Shown: positions 49,940 through 58,978 of the stretch, piece after piece
How positions within the stretch are numbered: position 1 is the first letter of the stretch
Layout of the letters: the number at the start of each line of letters is the position of its first letter
NCBI RefSeq assembly: GCF_004135975.1
Contig: NZ_CP026539.1
Coordinates: 62,001 to 126,000, forward strand
Length of the DNA stretch: 64,000 nt
Direction of reading: 5' to 3'
Origin: Solidesulfovibrio carbinolicus
Lineage (GTDB): Bacteria > Desulfobacterota > Desulfovibrionia > Desulfovibrionales > Desulfovibrionaceae
Notes under the pieces: generated by a model
What the model saw: only the letters and a program-made list of their open reading frames with translations
Database searches by the model: none
What the model was told of the DNA's origin: nothing
Position numbers and translations under genes: made by a program

Positions 49940-51151
49940 ATGCCCTCCCCCACTCCATGCCCTGTCTGCAGCGCCCGGGACGCCGCGCCCTTCCTGCACC
50001 GGCCCGACCATTTCCTCAGCATCTTCCTGGCCGACGAGGACATCCCCGGCATCGACGTGGAATTCGCCTTCTGCCCGACCTGCTGCCACATCTTCCTGCG
50101 CTCCGCCTACGACAATCCCCGCTACGAGGCCCTGGCCCGCCGGCTCTACCAACGCTACGCCCTGCTCGAGCAGGCCGTGCGCCCCTTTCCCCAGCGCGAC
50201 CGCCACTATTTGGCGGCCGTGGATTTCTTCGTCCAGGCAGCCGCCCCCGGAGACAAGCCCTTGTCCGTCCTGGACGTGGGCTCCAACCGGGGCGATTTCC
50301 TCTTCCTGCTCAAGGAGGCCCTGCCCCGCATCCGGGTCCAGGGCGTGGAGCCCTCGGCCCTGCCCTTCCACGGCGTGCCGACCATCAACCAATGTTTCGA
50401 GGATTGCCGGTTCGACGCCCCCTTTGACGTCGTCATCGCCCGGCACGTGGTGGAGCACCTGGCCAGGCCCCACCCCTTCATGGCCCAGGCGGCGCGCTGC
50501 CTTCGCGACGACGGGCTGCTGTTTCTCGAAGTGCCCAACCTCCACTACGACCTGCCGCGCGGCATCGAGAACTTCATCCCGGAACACATCCACCACTTTT
50601 CCCTGCATTCGCTTAAAACCCTGCTGTCCTGCTCGGGCCTGGAGCTTGTCCACATCGATGACTCCCGGCCCGAGGGCTTGCGCCTGCTGGCCCGCAAGAC
50701 CCAGGCCCCGGAGGACGCCGCCTGCCGCACGCGCCACGACCTGCCCGAGGCCATGGCCATCGAGCGCCGCCACATCGACGGCTACGCCGCCAAGATCGCC
50801 TACTGCGTCGAGCGCATCCGCCAGGCCGTGGAGGCCGGACGCCGGCCGGCCTTCTATGGCTTTGGCAACGTGTTTTTCTGCGTCCTGGCCGAACTGCGAA
50901 AACACCTGCCCCCGGGCGTCTTCGAGGCCGCCGGCCCGGTCATTCTCGACGACACGCCCTCCAAGATCGGCAAGGCCTTTCGCGGCATCCCCATCGTCTC
51001 CCCGGACCAGGGCCTTGCCCATGGCGATTTCGCCGTCATCGTCTGCACCATGAATCCAAGCCACAAGGAACTCATGCGCCAAAAGGCGGCGGCCCTGGCC
51101 GCCGGCCGGGCCATGGTCCTGACCGCCTGGGAAGAGAACGTCTATGTCTAA
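49940..51151 (+). CDS. C-methyltransferase-like protein (zinc-ribbon + MTase + Rossmann tail)
   Basis: 403 residues from ATG 49940 (AAAGGA site); a GTG at 49904 is in frame and could be the start. It has a CPVC...CPTCCHIF zinc site, MTase motif VLDVGSNRGDFLFLL with ARHVVEHLARPHPF, and a Rossmann-like tail (FYGFGNVFFCVLAELRKH; VILDDTPSKIGKAF). This is the same architecture as 42167 and 53130, so three C-methyltransferase-like proteins sit in one locus. It overlaps the next radical SAM gene by 8 bases. Confidence 0.82.
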   Translation: MPSPTPCPVCSARDAAPFLHRPDHFLSIFLADEDIPGIDVEFAFCPTCCHIFLRSAYDNPRYEALARRLYQRYALLEQAVRPFPQRDRHYLAAVDFFVQAAAPGDKPLSVLDVGSNRGDFLFLLKEALPRIRVQGVEPSALPFHGVPTINQCFEDCRFDAPFDVVIARHVVEHLARPHPFMAQAARCLRDDGLLFLEVPNLHYDLPRGIENFIPEHIHHFSLHSLKTLLSCSGLELVHIDDSRPEGLRLLARKTQAPEDAACRTRHDLPEAMAIERRHIDGYAAKIAYCVERIRQAVEAGRRPAFYGFGNVFFCVLAELRKHLPPGVFEAAGPVILDDTPSKIGKAFRGIPIVSPDQGLAHGDFAVIVCTMNPSHKELMRQKAAALAAGRAMVLTAWEENVYV

Positions 51152-52241
51152 GCACACGACCCCAAACGACGCCTACCGCATGGACGGCCACAAGCTTTAC
51201 TGGCACCTCGACCGCGTCCTGGCCTGGCAGCGCGGTGAACCTATCGCCCCGCTGCATATCGATTTCGGCATCACCACGGGCTGCAACTTCGCCTGCCGCT
51301 ATTGCTACGGCATGTTGCAGGGCCGAAAAGGCAAGAAAAACGCCTTCCATATGCCCCAGGACGCCATCCTGCGCTTTTTCACCGACGCCAAGGCCGTGGG
51401 CGTGCGCTCCATCGCGCTTATCGGCGAGGGGGAAAACACCCTCAACCCCGCCCTCTATCCGGCCATCGCCCACGCCGGCCGCATCGACCTCGATCTGAGC
51501 CTGGCCACCAACGGCCTGGAGCTGCCCCTTGCCGGCCTGGACGAGGCGCTGTCCGTGCTGCGCTGGATCCGGTTCAACATCAGCGCCGCCTCGCCCGAAG
51601 GCTACGCCGCCATCCACGGCGTCGGCCCGGCCGACCACGCCCGGGTGCTGGCCAACATCCGGGCCTGCGTGGAGCGCAAGCGCGCGCTGGGGCTTGGCGT
51701 CGCCATCGGCCTGCAGGCCGTGCTGTTGCAAGGCAATCTCCAGGAAGTGGTCCCCCTGGCCCGGCTGGGCCGGGAGCTTGGCGTGGACTATCTGGTCGTC
51801 AAACCCTGCTCCGACACCTACGACAGCGCCCTGGGCGCGCCCCTTGACGCCTACGAGCAGCTGGAAACCGATTTCGTCGAAGCCGAAGGCTTCTCGGGCG
51901 AGGGCTACAACGTCATCGTCAAGCGCCAGAAAATCGGCAACAAGGGCGTCAAAGCCTACCGGACCTGCTACGGCACGGAGTTCCTGCTGGCCATCAGCGG
52001 CAACGGCAACGTCTATCCCTGCGGCCACTGGTTCAAGTACGCCGACGACAAATACCTGATGGGCAACATCATCGAACAGCGTTTTTCCGACATCGTCGCG
52101 TCCCAGCGCTACGCCGACGCCCAGCGGGCCATCAAGAACGTCAACGTCAACAGGGACTGCGAAAGCAACTGCCGGCAGCACTACATCAACAACTTCCTGC
52201 AGATGCTGGCCGACAAGCCCGACCACATCAACTTCATCTAG
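51144..52241 (+). CDS. Radical SAM protein with SPASM-like C-terminus
   Basis: 365 residues. The cluster motif is TGC47NFAC51RYC54YGM; IALIGEGENTLNP and LATNGLEL follow. Later cysteines in YRTCYGTE, VYPCGHWFKY and DCESNCRQH suggest auxiliary cluster sites. The N-terminus (YRMDGHKLYWHLDRVLAW) and C-terminus (DHINFI) strongly resemble the minus-strand protein at 19843, a paralog that sits beside a sugar isomerase gene. Function unknown; it probably modifies a sugar or a peptide linked to the glycan. Confidence 0.87.
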   Translation: MSKHTTPNDAYRMDGHKLYWHLDRVLAWQRGEPIAPLHIDFGITTGCNFACRYCYGMLQGRKGKKNAFHMPQDAILRFFTDAKAVGVRSIALIGEGENTLNPALYPAIAHAGRIDLDLSLATNGLELPLAGLDEALSVLRWIRFNISAASPEGYAAIHGVGPADHARVLANIRACVERKRALGLGVAIGLQAVLLQGNLQEVVPLARLGRELGVDYLVVKPCSDTYDSALGAPLDAYEQLETDFVEAEGFSGEGYNVIVKRQKIGNKGVKAYRTCYGTEFLLAISGNGNVYPCGHWFKYADDKYLMGNIIEQRFSDIVASQRYADAQRAIKNVNVNRDCESNCRQHYINNFLQMLADKPDHINFI

Positions 52242-52251
52242 GGGAGGAGCC

Positions 52252-53109
52252 ATGCACGTCCTGCTTCTTGGCGCAACGGGAATGCTCGGCACGGCCTTTG
52301 CTTTTAAATTTGCCGAAAAAGGCCTTCCCTTCACCCCCCTGGGGCACCGGGACTTGCGCATCGAATCGGCCGACTCCGTGGCGGCGGCCTTCGCCGCCCA
52401 TCCCGCCGACGTGGTCGTCAACTGCACGGGCATCGTCAGCATCAATCCCTGCGAGGACGATCCCGAGCACTGCACCGCCGTCAACGCCCTGGGCGCGCTC
52501 TACGTCTCGCGCCAAGCGGCCGCCCGGGGCATGACCATGGTGCAGTTCAGCTCCCATGCCGTGTTCGACGGCCAGAAAGAAGGCTTTTACACCGAGGACG
52601 ACGTGCCCCGGCCCCAAAGCGTCTACGCCGTGTCGAAATACGCCTGCGAGGTCTACGCCGCCCTGTGCCCCAGCCACTACGTCCTGCGCGTGCCGGCCAT
52701 GTTCGGCCCCCGGCGTAACGACTCCCTGGGCTTTGTCGACAAGATGCTCGCCTTCATGGAACAGGGGCGCGAACTGCGCGTGGCCGACGACAAGATCGAT
52801 TCGCCGACCTACAGCCTGGACGTGGCCGAAACGGCCATCGGCCTGCTTTCGGACAAGGCCCCTTACGGCCTCTACCACGCCGCCAACGACGGCTGCGTGA
52901 GCTATTACGACTTCATCGACGCCGTGCGCGAGATGACCGGGTTGCAGGCGACCCTGCATCGGGCCAAGGACGCGGATTTTCCTTCCCGCGTGCCCAAGCC
53001 CTTGCGCACGGCCATGCGCTCGGTCAAACTCCCCGCCTTGCGCGGCTGGCGCGAAGCCCTGGCCGACTATCTCCAATCCCGCGGCCGCCAGGCCGGCCAA
53101 AGCCGTTGA
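52252..53109 (+). CDS. RmlD-like NAD(P)-dependent sugar reductase (SDR)
   Basis: 285 residues after a strong GGGGAGGA site. LLLGATGMLGTAFAF binds the cofactor; NCTGIVSINPCEDDP, FSSHAVFDGQKEGFYTED and the catalytic YAVSK, plus YGLYHAANDGCVSYYDF, identify the dTDP-4-dehydrorhamnose reductase-like group. It is the second such reductase here (the other at 43372), each next to a C-methyltransferase-like gene, consistent with reduction of a 4-keto sugar after methylation. Confidence 0.85.
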   Translation: MHVLLLGATGMLGTAFAFKFAEKGLPFTPLGHRDLRIESADSVAAAFAAHPADVVVNCTGIVSINPCEDDPEHCTAVNALGALYVSRQAAARGMTMVQFSSHAVFDGQKEGFYTEDDVPRPQSVYAVSKYACEVYAALCPSHYVLRVPAMFGPRRNDSLGFVDKMLAFMEQGRELRVADDKIDSPTYSLDVAETAIGLLSDKAPYGLYHAANDGCVSYYDFIDAVREMTGLQATLHRAKDADFPSRVPKPLRTAMRSVKLPALRGWREALADYLQSRGRQAGQSR

Positions 53110-53129
53110 CCGGCGGAGTCCGCATCCCT

Positions 53130-54263
53130 ATGCCCCACAGCCGTTGCCTTCTGTGCGCCCATGACGCCTTTCTGGACGTCTCCCCACCCGGCCTGGTCGG
53201 GGTCACCTCGGACTGCAAGCCCTGGCCCCGGGCCGGGGAGCTGCGCCTGTGCCGGCGCTGCGGCCATGTGCAAAAAGCCCTCACGCCCCAGTGGCTGCGG
53301 GACGTGGCCGAAATTTACGCCGGCTACGAACTCTATCCCTTAAGCGCCCTGTCCGAACAGATGATCCGCGTCGGCGACGGCTTCGTGTCCCGCAACGGCC
53401 ATCTGGCCGACCGGTTGGCCGGGGTTCATCCCATTGCGGAGACCGGCGACATTTTGGACATCGGCTGCGGCAACGGCGGTTTTTTGCGGGCGTTTTCGAA
53501 GCGTTTTCCCGGCTGGCGGCTTTTTGGCTGCGAACAGCAGGCGGACCGGCGGCAAGACATCCTGGGCCTGCCGGCGGCAGGCGGCTTCTACCAGGGCGAC
53601 ATCGAGGCCATCGACCGCCGGTTTGACGCCATTTCCCTGGTCTACGTCATCGAACACCTTTTTGACCCAGCCGCTGTCTTGCGGGCCATCCGCCAAAAGC
53701 TCGCTCCCGGCGGCTTCGTTTTCGTCAAGACGGCCGATCTGCGCACCGGCCCCTTTGATCTGGCCGTGGCCGACCACTGCCACCACTTCACCTTGGAAAT
53801 GCTCGCCTGCCTGCTTGGCCGGACCGGCTTTGCCGTGACCCGGGCCTTTGACGACTGGGTGGACAAGGAAATCGGGCTGGTGGCCGTGGCGGCGGACCAG
53901 CCCGCCCCCGGCCCCATGCCGCCGGTTCCCCTGGCCGAGGTCGAAGCCGTGGTGCGGGCCAATCTGGGGGTCATGGCCGCCATCCGGGACAAGGCGGCGG
54001 CCAGCGCCGTGCGCCCCCTGGGCATCCTGGGCACGGCCATTTCCGCCACCTGGCTGGCCAACCAGCTCGGCCCCGGCGCGGCCTCGTTTTTCGTGGACGA
54101 GGACACCTCCCGGGTCGGCCGGACCCATATGGACCGGCCGGTCCTGAGCCTGGACCAGGCCCCGGCGGGTTGCGCCGTCTGCGTCCCCTTTCCGCCGCCG
54201 GTGGCGGCCAGGATCGTCTCCCGCGTGGGCCAAACGCGGCCGGACATCACGTTTTTGGCCTGA
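53130..54263 (+). CDS. C-methyltransferase-like protein (zinc-ribbon + MTase + Rossmann tail)
   Basis: 377 residues from ATG 53130 (GGAG at 53114-53117); a TTG at 53106 overlapping the previous stop is an alternative. CLLC...CRRCGHVQK binds zinc; ILDIGCGNGGFLRAF is motif I, with VYVIEHLFDPAAVL and GGFVFVKTADL. The tail LGILGTAISATWLANQLG and VDEDTSRVGRTHMD is Rossmann-like. This is the third C-methyltransferase-like protein in the locus; its partner reductase lies immediately upstream. Confidence 0.82.
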   Translation: MPHSRCLLCAHDAFLDVSPPGLVGVTSDCKPWPRAGELRLCRRCGHVQKALTPQWLRDVAEIYAGYELYPLSALSEQMIRVGDGFVSRNGHLADRLAGVHPIAETGDILDIGCGNGGFLRAFSKRFPGWRLFGCEQQADRRQDILGLPAAGGFYQGDIEAIDRRFDAISLVYVIEHLFDPAAVLRAIRQKLAPGGFVFVKTADLRTGPFDLAVADHCHHFTLEMLACLLGRTGFAVTRAFDDWVDKEIGLVAVAADQPAPGPMPPVPLAEVEAVVRANLGVMAAIRDKAAASAVRPLGILGTAISATWLANQLGPGAASFFVDEDTSRVGRTHMDRPVLSLDQAPAGCAVCVPFPPPVAARIVSRVGQTRPDITFLA

Positions 54264-54307
54264 CCTCGGCCGGTCCATTTGCCAACCCGACAGGAAAACG
54301 GTGCGCC

Positions 54308-56401
54308 ATGTTCAGAACGGTTTTGGCCGATACGCCCCTTGGCGACGACGGCTCCCTTTTCATCTTCCTCGGCGCGCCGGCCGCCGCCGGCATCAAGCGC
54401 AAGCTGGCCTTCCCGGCGGTCAACGAGGCGGTCCTGCAGGGCGTGACGGCGCTTCCGGTCCAGGCCCTGCTTGACGGCGTGACCGTGGTCATCGACGCCG
54501 CCGCCTACGCCAGGGACAAGGTCTGGATCGATGCCGTGCAAAAGCAGCTGGCCATGGTCTACTGCAAGCACGTGCTGTTCCCCCGCCAGTCGGGCACCAT
54601 CCCGGATGTGGCCGGAGCCCGGCAGGAAGAGGGCTATTTACTGCTGCAGCGGGAAATCCAACGGGCCGAGAACGTCGCCCTGTATTTGCAATCACCCTTG
54701 TGCAACCGGCTGCGGGGCCTGGGCCGGGGTCTGGCCACGGCCGTCCTGCTGCCCGGGCCATCCCTCAACAAGGTCGCGCCCTTGCTGCCGGAACTGCGGG
54801 AAAAATGCCTGATCGTGTGCGTGCCGCGCACCGTCGCCTTTTGCCTTCAGGCCGGGGTCGAGCCGGATTTCGTCGTAAGCCTTGACACGGCAGCGCGCAT
54901 GCAGCACCTGGTCCGTCCATCCCGGCCCCTGCCCGAGACCTACCTGGTGGCCTTGAGCCCCGGGGCCCTGGCCCGGCCCGTGCGGCGCTATCGGGGCCTC
55001 TTCCTAATGGACAGCTTCGACACGTCCATCCTGCCCAATCCCTACCGCCTGCGGGAATCCTGGCTGAGCTGCGCCATTTCCACCCTGGGATTGGCCGAGC
55101 TGCTGGGGGCCGGCGTCGTCTTCCTGGCCGGCGGCGATCACTCCTGGGAAGACCCCGACTCCCTCTCCACGTACTGGAACACGATCCCGTCTGCGCCCTT
55201 CAAGGGGAACGACACGGCCTTCCGACCCCACGACGGGCCGGCCATGGTCCGGGACCTGGAACAATGGGCCCCGATCGACGTGCCCGAGGGGGCGCACATG
55301 CAGGCCCCGGCCTCGGGCCCCACCCCCGTGGGCCTGCCCGACCTCTACGCCCGGTTCCCTCTGCGCGACCGTAACGGCAACATGGTCTTCACCTATTTCC
55401 ACTATTTCGCCATCAGCGCGGAGCTGGAACAGGTGGCGCGGGAGATGGCCCAGGTTGGCATCCGCTGCCATCTGCTGGAGGAGCGCGGCATTCTGTCGCC
55501 CGAGGTTTTCAGGCCCGGCGGCCGGGACCTGCTGGCGACCTTCCCCCCCATCGACAGACCCGCCTTCCTCGCCAGGGCGGACGCGGCCCATTCCCGGCGG
55601 GAAGCCGTCCGCCACGCCCAGTATGCCCGGGAGCTCGAAGCCACCGCCAACAACGTGTCCAAGCAGGCCGCCTACCTCACCCTGCGCCTGCTTGACGGCG
55701 AGGTTACTGAGGCCCGGCAGCATCCTTACGTGCAGGCCATCGAACAGGCCTCGATCCAGCGCAAGATGCCTGCCGTGCGAGACTACGCCTTCCGGGTCAA
55801 GTTCGATTGCGACTACGCCTTCTACGTCCACCAGTTGCGCAGCCTCGTCATCGACTCCAGGGAATTCCCCCCCCTGAAAGACACCTTCTACCAGCAGCGC
55901 ATCCGGCAGTGCCAGGAGCGGGTGACCCCCGAGAACTTCGAGCAGGTCCGCAAGGAACTGTTTCCCCAGGAAGAGGCCCTCGCCGTTCAGACCACCGCCC
56001 TGGCCTGCCGCACCTGGGCGGCCAGGCTGGAAGAAGGCGCGGCTCTGTGCCGGGTGTATCAGGCCGCCGCCGCTGGGGAGGTGGTGGTGCTGTGGTGCCT
56101 GCCCGAGGAAAAGGCCGACTGCTTCAAAGCCGTACGGCAAGCCGTCGGGGCGTTTCGGCCGCACTTCGCCACCCTGACCATGCAGGAGGAACTGGCCTCG
56201 GCCAGCAAGACCATCGAGTACGTGTATTTCGAGCATTTCCTGCTCTACGCCCACGCTTGCCCCCACGCCCAAGTGACCAGCCGGGGCTTTGCACGGGAGT
56301 ACGGCAACCTGCTGGAGCTGGCGGACCGCAAGCGCCTCGTCCCCATGCATGTACTGGAATGCCGATTCCTCCCCGGTGAGGACAAATGTCCTCGCGCCTG
56401 A
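54308..56401 (+). CDS. DUF115/MAF-type glycosyltransferase
   Basis: 697 residues from ATG 54308. The central region has VLLPGPSLNKVAPLLPELR, IVCVPRTVAFCLQAGVEPDFVVSLDTA and VVFLAGGDHSWEDPDSLST. These are marks of the DUF115 domain found in motility-associated factor (MAF) glycosyltransferases and in MptE-like proteins. MAF enzymes transfer Pse/Leg-type sugars to flagellin Ser/Thr. With pseB, pseC, pseF and pseG present this is the best candidate for the final transfer step. The link to flagellin is inference; no flagellin gene is in the window. Confidence 0.78.
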   Translation: MFRTVLADTPLGDDGSLFIFLGAPAAAGIKRKLAFPAVNEAVLQGVTALPVQALLDGVTVVIDAAAYARDKVWIDAVQKQLAMVYCKHVLFPRQSGTIPDVAGARQEEGYLLLQREIQRAENVALYLQSPLCNRLRGLGRGLATAVLLPGPSLNKVAPLLPELREKCLIVCVPRTVAFCLQAGVEPDFVVSLDTAARMQHLVRPSRPLPETYLVALSPGALARPVRRYRGLFLMDSFDTSILPNPYRLRESWLSCAISTLGLAELLGAGVVFLAGGDHSWEDPDSLSTYWNTIPSAPFKGNDTAFRPHDGPAMVRDLEQWAPIDVPEGAHMQAPASGPTPVGLPDLYARFPLRDRNGNMVFTYFHYFAISAELEQVAREMAQVGIRCHLLEERGILSPEVFRPGGRDLLATFPPIDRPAFLARADAAHSRREAVRHAQYARELEATANNVSKQAAYLTLRLLDGEVTEARQHPYVQAIEQASIQRKMPAVRDYAFRVKFDCDYAFYVHQLRSLVIDSREFPPLKDTFYQQRIRQCQERVTPENFEQVRKELFPQEEALAVQTTALACRTWAARLEEGAALCRVYQAAAAGEVVVLWCLPEEKADCFKAVRQAVGAFRPHFATLTMQEELASASKTIEYVYFEHFLLYAHACPHAQVTSRGFAREYGNLLELADRKRLVPMHVLECRFLPGEDKCPRA

Positions 56402-56431
56402 TCCCCCCGCACGGCCTGCAAGGAGCCCAGC

Positions 56432-58825
56432 ATGAACACCCTCTCCAAGAAAGACGCCCAATGGGACCGCATCGCCGTCTCGGGCAAGGTGCTGGTGGTC
56501 AAGCCAGACGACAACGGATTCTATCCCGTGGGCTTTTCCTACCTCCTGGGCGCCTGGGATGAGGTCGGCATCCGTTACGACTATGTTGACATGTTCCTGT
56601 ATCCCGACACGGATATCGAAGACCTGCTGCGTCGCAACGAGTACCTGGCCGTGTGCACCGGCGGGCTCCTTGGGTCCCTGACCTTCTTCCAGACCTTGTT
56701 CGCCCGTGTCAAAAAGACAAAGCCCGACCTGCCATGCGTGCTTGGCGGCAACGTGACCACCGACTTTCCCACCGCCCTGCTCTTTTCTCAAACCGAGGCG
56801 GATTACCTTGTCTTCGGCGAGGGCGAGATCACCGGCACCTTGCTGCTGTCGCACATCCAGCAGCACGGCGCGGCCCCCACGGACCTCCTGGGCGTGGCCT
56901 ACCGCTCCACCGCCACGCCAGAGGGCTTTATCCGCAACAGACACCGGCCGCCCCTGGACCTCGCGGCCCACAACTGGCAGCCGACCTGGAAATTTCTGGA
57001 GGTGGACCGCTACGCCCAACGGCCCCACTGCACCCTGCGACTGTTCCCCGTGCTGACGGGTCGGGGCTGCAAGGGGCGCTGCTCCTTCTGTTCTCCCACG
57101 AACGGGGCCTACAGAGGCCGCCCCCTGGATCACGTGTTCCAGGAGATCGAGGGCATCATCAAGACGTACGACTTCGACTACCTGCACTTCCTCACCGAAA
57201 TCTTCTTTCAGCAAGAGGCGGAGGTGCTGGAGTTCTGCCGCCGCTACAAGACCCTTGCCCGCCCCAAGCCCTGGGCTTGCCTGCAGCGGATGGATACCTC
57301 GCCCCGGGTGCTGGCCGCCATGAAGGACGCCGGGTGCTTCACCATCAACGTCGGCGTCGAGAGCGGAAGCGACCGCGTGCTGCGGGAGATGAAAAAGGAC
57401 ATCACCGTGGCGCAGATCCGCTCGTTCGTCGACCGAATGAAGGCCTGCGACATGGGGGTGGAAGCCTCGTTCATGGTGGGCAACTACGACGAGACCGAGA
57501 CGGACATCATCAGCACGGTGGACCTGATGCTGGAACTTGGCGTGGGCGGACCCAAGGCCATGTGCGTCAACTACCCAGGCACCCTCAACTTCATTCGGGC
57601 CCAGAAGCGCGGGCTGGTGCCGGACGTGCTGCAGTACGCCAAGGCGCTGCGACGCGCCTACACCTTCGACTGGCTGCAGCACATCGAGGCCCACAAGTCG
57701 GGAGACATCCAGTACCTGAACATCACCGCCATGGACGACGACACCTTGTTCGAGGTCGTGGTGCGGGAACTGCGGCGGCTGCACGAGTACGGGTACCACG
57801 TTCGGGACGTGCAGGCGACGCCCGTTCCCCAGGCCGCCGGGGACGCGCTGCCCGAGGCCTACGACCTGCGCGGGGCGTGCCCGTTCTGCGGGGCTGGCAT
57901 GTCGGCCCGGGTCTACCTGGACGATTTCCAGTCGTTCGAGGACGCCGCCTGCCCCCACTGTCTGGCCTACCAGCAAAAGTCCTTCTTCGCGCCCCTGGAT
58001 GTGCCGGAGGTGCGCGTCGCCTTCGCCGAACGGCGTCCCAGGCTTGATAAGGCGCGTCGCTGCGTGCTCCTGGGGCCGGACCAGGCCATCCGGACCGTGC
58101 TGCGTCGGGGGTGGGCGGGGTTCGACTTCTCCCGGGTGGTCGGCGTCGTCCCCTTGAAGGAAGGCAACCCGTGTCAGGCCCGGTTCCTCGGCCACCTGCC
58201 TGTCCTGGATCTGGCGGTGCTGCGGAACCATGGCGTGGACCTGGCGGTGTCCGTGGCCGCCGGTCCCGCAGGCCTGCGGGACAGCCTGGGCGAGGCGGCC
58301 ATGGAGACCTTGCGGCGCCAGGGCGTGGATGTCGTCTCCCTGTTTCCATTCGGCGTCATCGGCCGCGACGTGCCCGTGACGGACCTGCCGGCCGGCAAGG
58401 TCCTGGCGGTGGCTTCGGCCCAGCCGCCCGCGGTGCGCAGCCTGCTGCAGGACCTGCGTCGCGCCGGCTGCGAGGTCTCTCTCCTCGTTCCGCAGCCCAA
58501 GCAGGGGGCCTACCTGGAGCACCTCACCGGACAGGAACACATCTTCCCCGGAAAGATGTTCCACGCCCAGGCCATGTCCGAAGCCCTGCTCCAGGCCGTC
58601 CGCCAGGAGGGCTACGACTACGCCGTGTTCCCCTACTCCCAGTCCCTGGAGTTCTACGAGAACGTGCTGAAATGTATCATCGCCTGCGGCATTGACGACA
58701 TCTACATCTACCACGCCAACAACAGCACGGTGTCCCAGGAGGATCACATGGCCTTCAAGCTGCCGCATCACGTCAGGATGCGCGCCATGGGACACCGGCC
58801 CTGCGAAGCCGCGTTCCTCCCATGA
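56432..58825 (+). CDS. Giant B12-radical SAM fusion protein, paralog A
   Basis: 797 residues, AAGGAG site. Order of parts: B12-type Rossmann domain (about 18-165; LGGNVTTDFPT, YLVFGEGEIT), radical SAM core with TGRGC213KGRC217SFC220 and VGVESGSDRVLREMKKDIT, and a zinc-ribbon (C483PFC486...C507PHC510). A C-terminal half of about 260 residues follows with two Rossmann-like parts (RCVLLGPDQAIRTVLRRG; KVLAVASAQPPAVRSLLQ) and a shared FYENVLKCIIACGIDDIY motif. Such a tail on a radical SAM protein is unusual. Its paralog (775 aa) is convergent at 58979-61306. The chemistry is unknown. Confidence 0.85.
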   Translation: MNTLSKKDAQWDRIAVSGKVLVVKPDDNGFYPVGFSYLLGAWDEVGIRYDYVDMFLYPDTDIEDLLRRNEYLAVCTGGLLGSLTFFQTLFARVKKTKPDLPCVLGGNVTTDFPTALLFSQTEADYLVFGEGEITGTLLLSHIQQHGAAPTDLLGVAYRSTATPEGFIRNRHRPPLDLAAHNWQPTWKFLEVDRYAQRPHCTLRLFPVLTGRGCKGRCSFCSPTNGAYRGRPLDHVFQEIEGIIKTYDFDYLHFLTEIFFQQEAEVLEFCRRYKTLARPKPWACLQRMDTSPRVLAAMKDAGCFTINVGVESGSDRVLREMKKDITVAQIRSFVDRMKACDMGVEASFMVGNYDETETDIISTVDLMLELGVGGPKAMCVNYPGTLNFIRAQKRGLVPDVLQYAKALRRAYTFDWLQHIEAHKSGDIQYLNITAMDDDTLFEVVVRELRRLHEYGYHVRDVQATPVPQAAGDALPEAYDLRGACPFCGAGMSARVYLDDFQSFEDAACPHCLAYQQKSFFAPLDVPEVRVAFAERRPRLDKARRCVLLGPDQAIRTVLRRGWAGFDFSRVVGVVPLKEGNPCQARFLGHLPVLDLAVLRNHGVDLAVSVAAGPAGLRDSLGEAAMETLRRQGVDVVSLFPFGVIGRDVPVTDLPAGKVLAVASAQPPAVRSLLQDLRRAGCEVSLLVPQPKQGAYLEHLTGQEHIFPGKMFHAQAMSEALLQAVRQEGYDYAVFPYSQSLEFYENVLKCIIACGIDDIYIYHANNSTVSQEDHMAFKLPHHVRMRAMGHRPCEAAFLP

Positions 58826-58978
58826 GGTAAGTGGACGGGAGCGGCACCGGCAAATTCAGGCCGCTACGACCGCTACAATCGACTGAGCGTACGATTTTTC
58901 CCGTTTTCTGAGGTTGCCCCTGTTACCTCCATTAAAAGACATCGCCCCGACTGGGCCTCATCAGGCAATATCTCTCCG

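Noticed and set aside
55004-58795. A 1263-codon open frame on the minus strand, opposite the MAF and radical SAM genes
   Set aside because: It is a mirror frame of GC-rich coding DNA: low-complexity Gly/Val/His/Gln-rich product, no known motif, and fully covered by well-supported plus-strand genes.
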